From JBKEDC01 sp047975205 (GTDB taxonomy: Bacteria > Bacteroidota > Bacteroidia > Bacteroidales > Prolixibacteraceae): DNA of 64,000 nucleotides. This document shows positions 63,569 to 64,000 of the stretch, one piece after another; the stretch's first letter is position 1, and each line of letters opens with the position of its first letter. The position numbers and the translations under genes were made by a program. The notes beneath the pieces were generated by a model, which was not told the DNA's origin, made no database searches, and worked only from the letters and a program-made list of their open reading frames with translations. Location of the stretch: contig JBKEDC010000037.1 in the NCBI GenBank assembly GCA_047975205.1, forward strand, positions 75,888 to 139,887, read 5' to 3'.

Positions 63569-64000
63569 TAAATGATTTTAATCGCACCATACTGGAATTG
63601 AAATAGGCAATGCAGAAGTGAAGTAATCATGTTCCCATGCTATTTTAATCGCACCATACTGGAATTGAAATCAGGGAACGTTAACACGGTCTCGTCTATC
63701 ACTTTGAATTTTAATCGCACCATACTGGAATTGAAATTACGTAGGAGTAGAATATACTTATAGTATTTTCTATATTTTAATCGCACCATACTGGAATTGA
63801 AATACTAAAAACATCAACACATCTGCTTTTGCAAGCTCGATTTTAATCGCACCATACTGGAATTGAAATTAACTATCTGTAAGCTGTGCGAGGTCTTGAC
63901 ACAATTTTAATCGCACCATACTGGAATTGAAATAAGAAATACACATCAAGAATAACGCTCAAATACAAGATTTTAATCGCACCATACTGGAATTGAAATA

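Larger units (their letters stand above)
62200..64000 (+). CRISPR. CRISPR array, 28 repeats in window, continues past the edge
   Basis: 28 repeats of 30 nt beginning ATTTTAAT and ending ATTGAAAT, with CCATACTGG in the middle, and 27 complete spacers of 34-37 nt. The first repeat is 62200-62229 and the last is 63970-63999. The repeat ends can pair over 8 bp in the plus-strand RNA (one U-G pair) but mismatch in the minus-strand RNA. The 3' ATTGAAAT is a typical Cas6 handle. With cas2 and the leader on the left, this supports plus-strand transcription. Repeats 5 (62458-62487) and 6 (62524-62553) carry two and three substitutions; I read the others as identical. Confidence 0.98.

Noticed and set aside
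62200..64000. Array transcribed on the minus strand with the leader beyond the window
   Set aside because: The plus-strand repeat RNA pairs fully at its ends, ends in the usual ATTGAAAT handle, and the cas2-side region has a promoter element. The degenerate repeats keep a small doubt open.

Overview
The window looks like a chromosome segment of an AT-rich member of the Bacteroidota, most likely order Bacteroidales. The reasons are a SusC/SusD outer-membrane polysaccharide locus, families restricted to the phylum (DUF4783, DUF3098, DUF4837, DUF4957/DUF5123), repeated promoter matches to the Bacteroidetes consensus (TTTG, about 19 nt, TAnnTTTG), and almost no Shine-Dalgarno sequences. I cannot name the genus.

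Positions 1-26600 are mostly housekeeping. They hold a BrkB-like membrane protein, a GH3-family ligase, riboflavin synthase, tRNA-Leu(CAA), NadA, a CPBP protease, and a large PEP/pyruvate-binding protein with receiver-like N-terminal domains. A compact run follows (yfhO-like, ftsX, DUF3098, uppP, truB, queA) that links cell division, wall-lipid recycling and tRNA modification. Next come rpmH, a PAP2 phosphatase with rpoN, a HAD nucleotidase, mutS and the hpt-adk-yhcH cluster.

Positions 27260-42600 form a pectin-type polysaccharide utilization locus on the minus strand: two PL1-like pectate lyases, a SusC/SusD pair and two surface lipoproteins with DUF4957/DUF5123-like beta-helix domains. Upstream of it lies a damaged second copy. 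A SusC-like gene is cut off in its barrel and joined directly to the C-terminal part of a DUF5123-type protein, so the intervening susD is missing.

Positions 43000-53730 return to core functions on the plus strand: an RluA-type pseudouridine synthase with an odd N-terminal half, an M23 peptidase, dxr, rseP, a 58-residue tatA, a DUF4837 lipoprotein, radA, and asd. A lamin-tail protein lies on the opposite strand.

Positions 54140-64000 are a complete type I CRISPR-Cas locus of the Porphyromonas gingivalis-like (PGING) variety: cas6, cas5p, cas3, csp2 (cas8-like), csp1 (cas7-like), cas4, cas1, cas2, a leader, and an array of 28 repeats that runs off the window end. A structured intergenic repeat separates it from asd. 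The most informative observations are in the spacers. Spacers 13 and 22 share 19 nt and encode the same motif (DYFTSALP), and spacer 18 encodes FFVPNR. Both motifs are typical of Microviridae major capsid proteins, and all three spacers lie on the same strand relative to the target gene. Spacer 21 carries a near-ideal Bacteroidetes promoter. Two adjacent repeats near the leader are degenerate.
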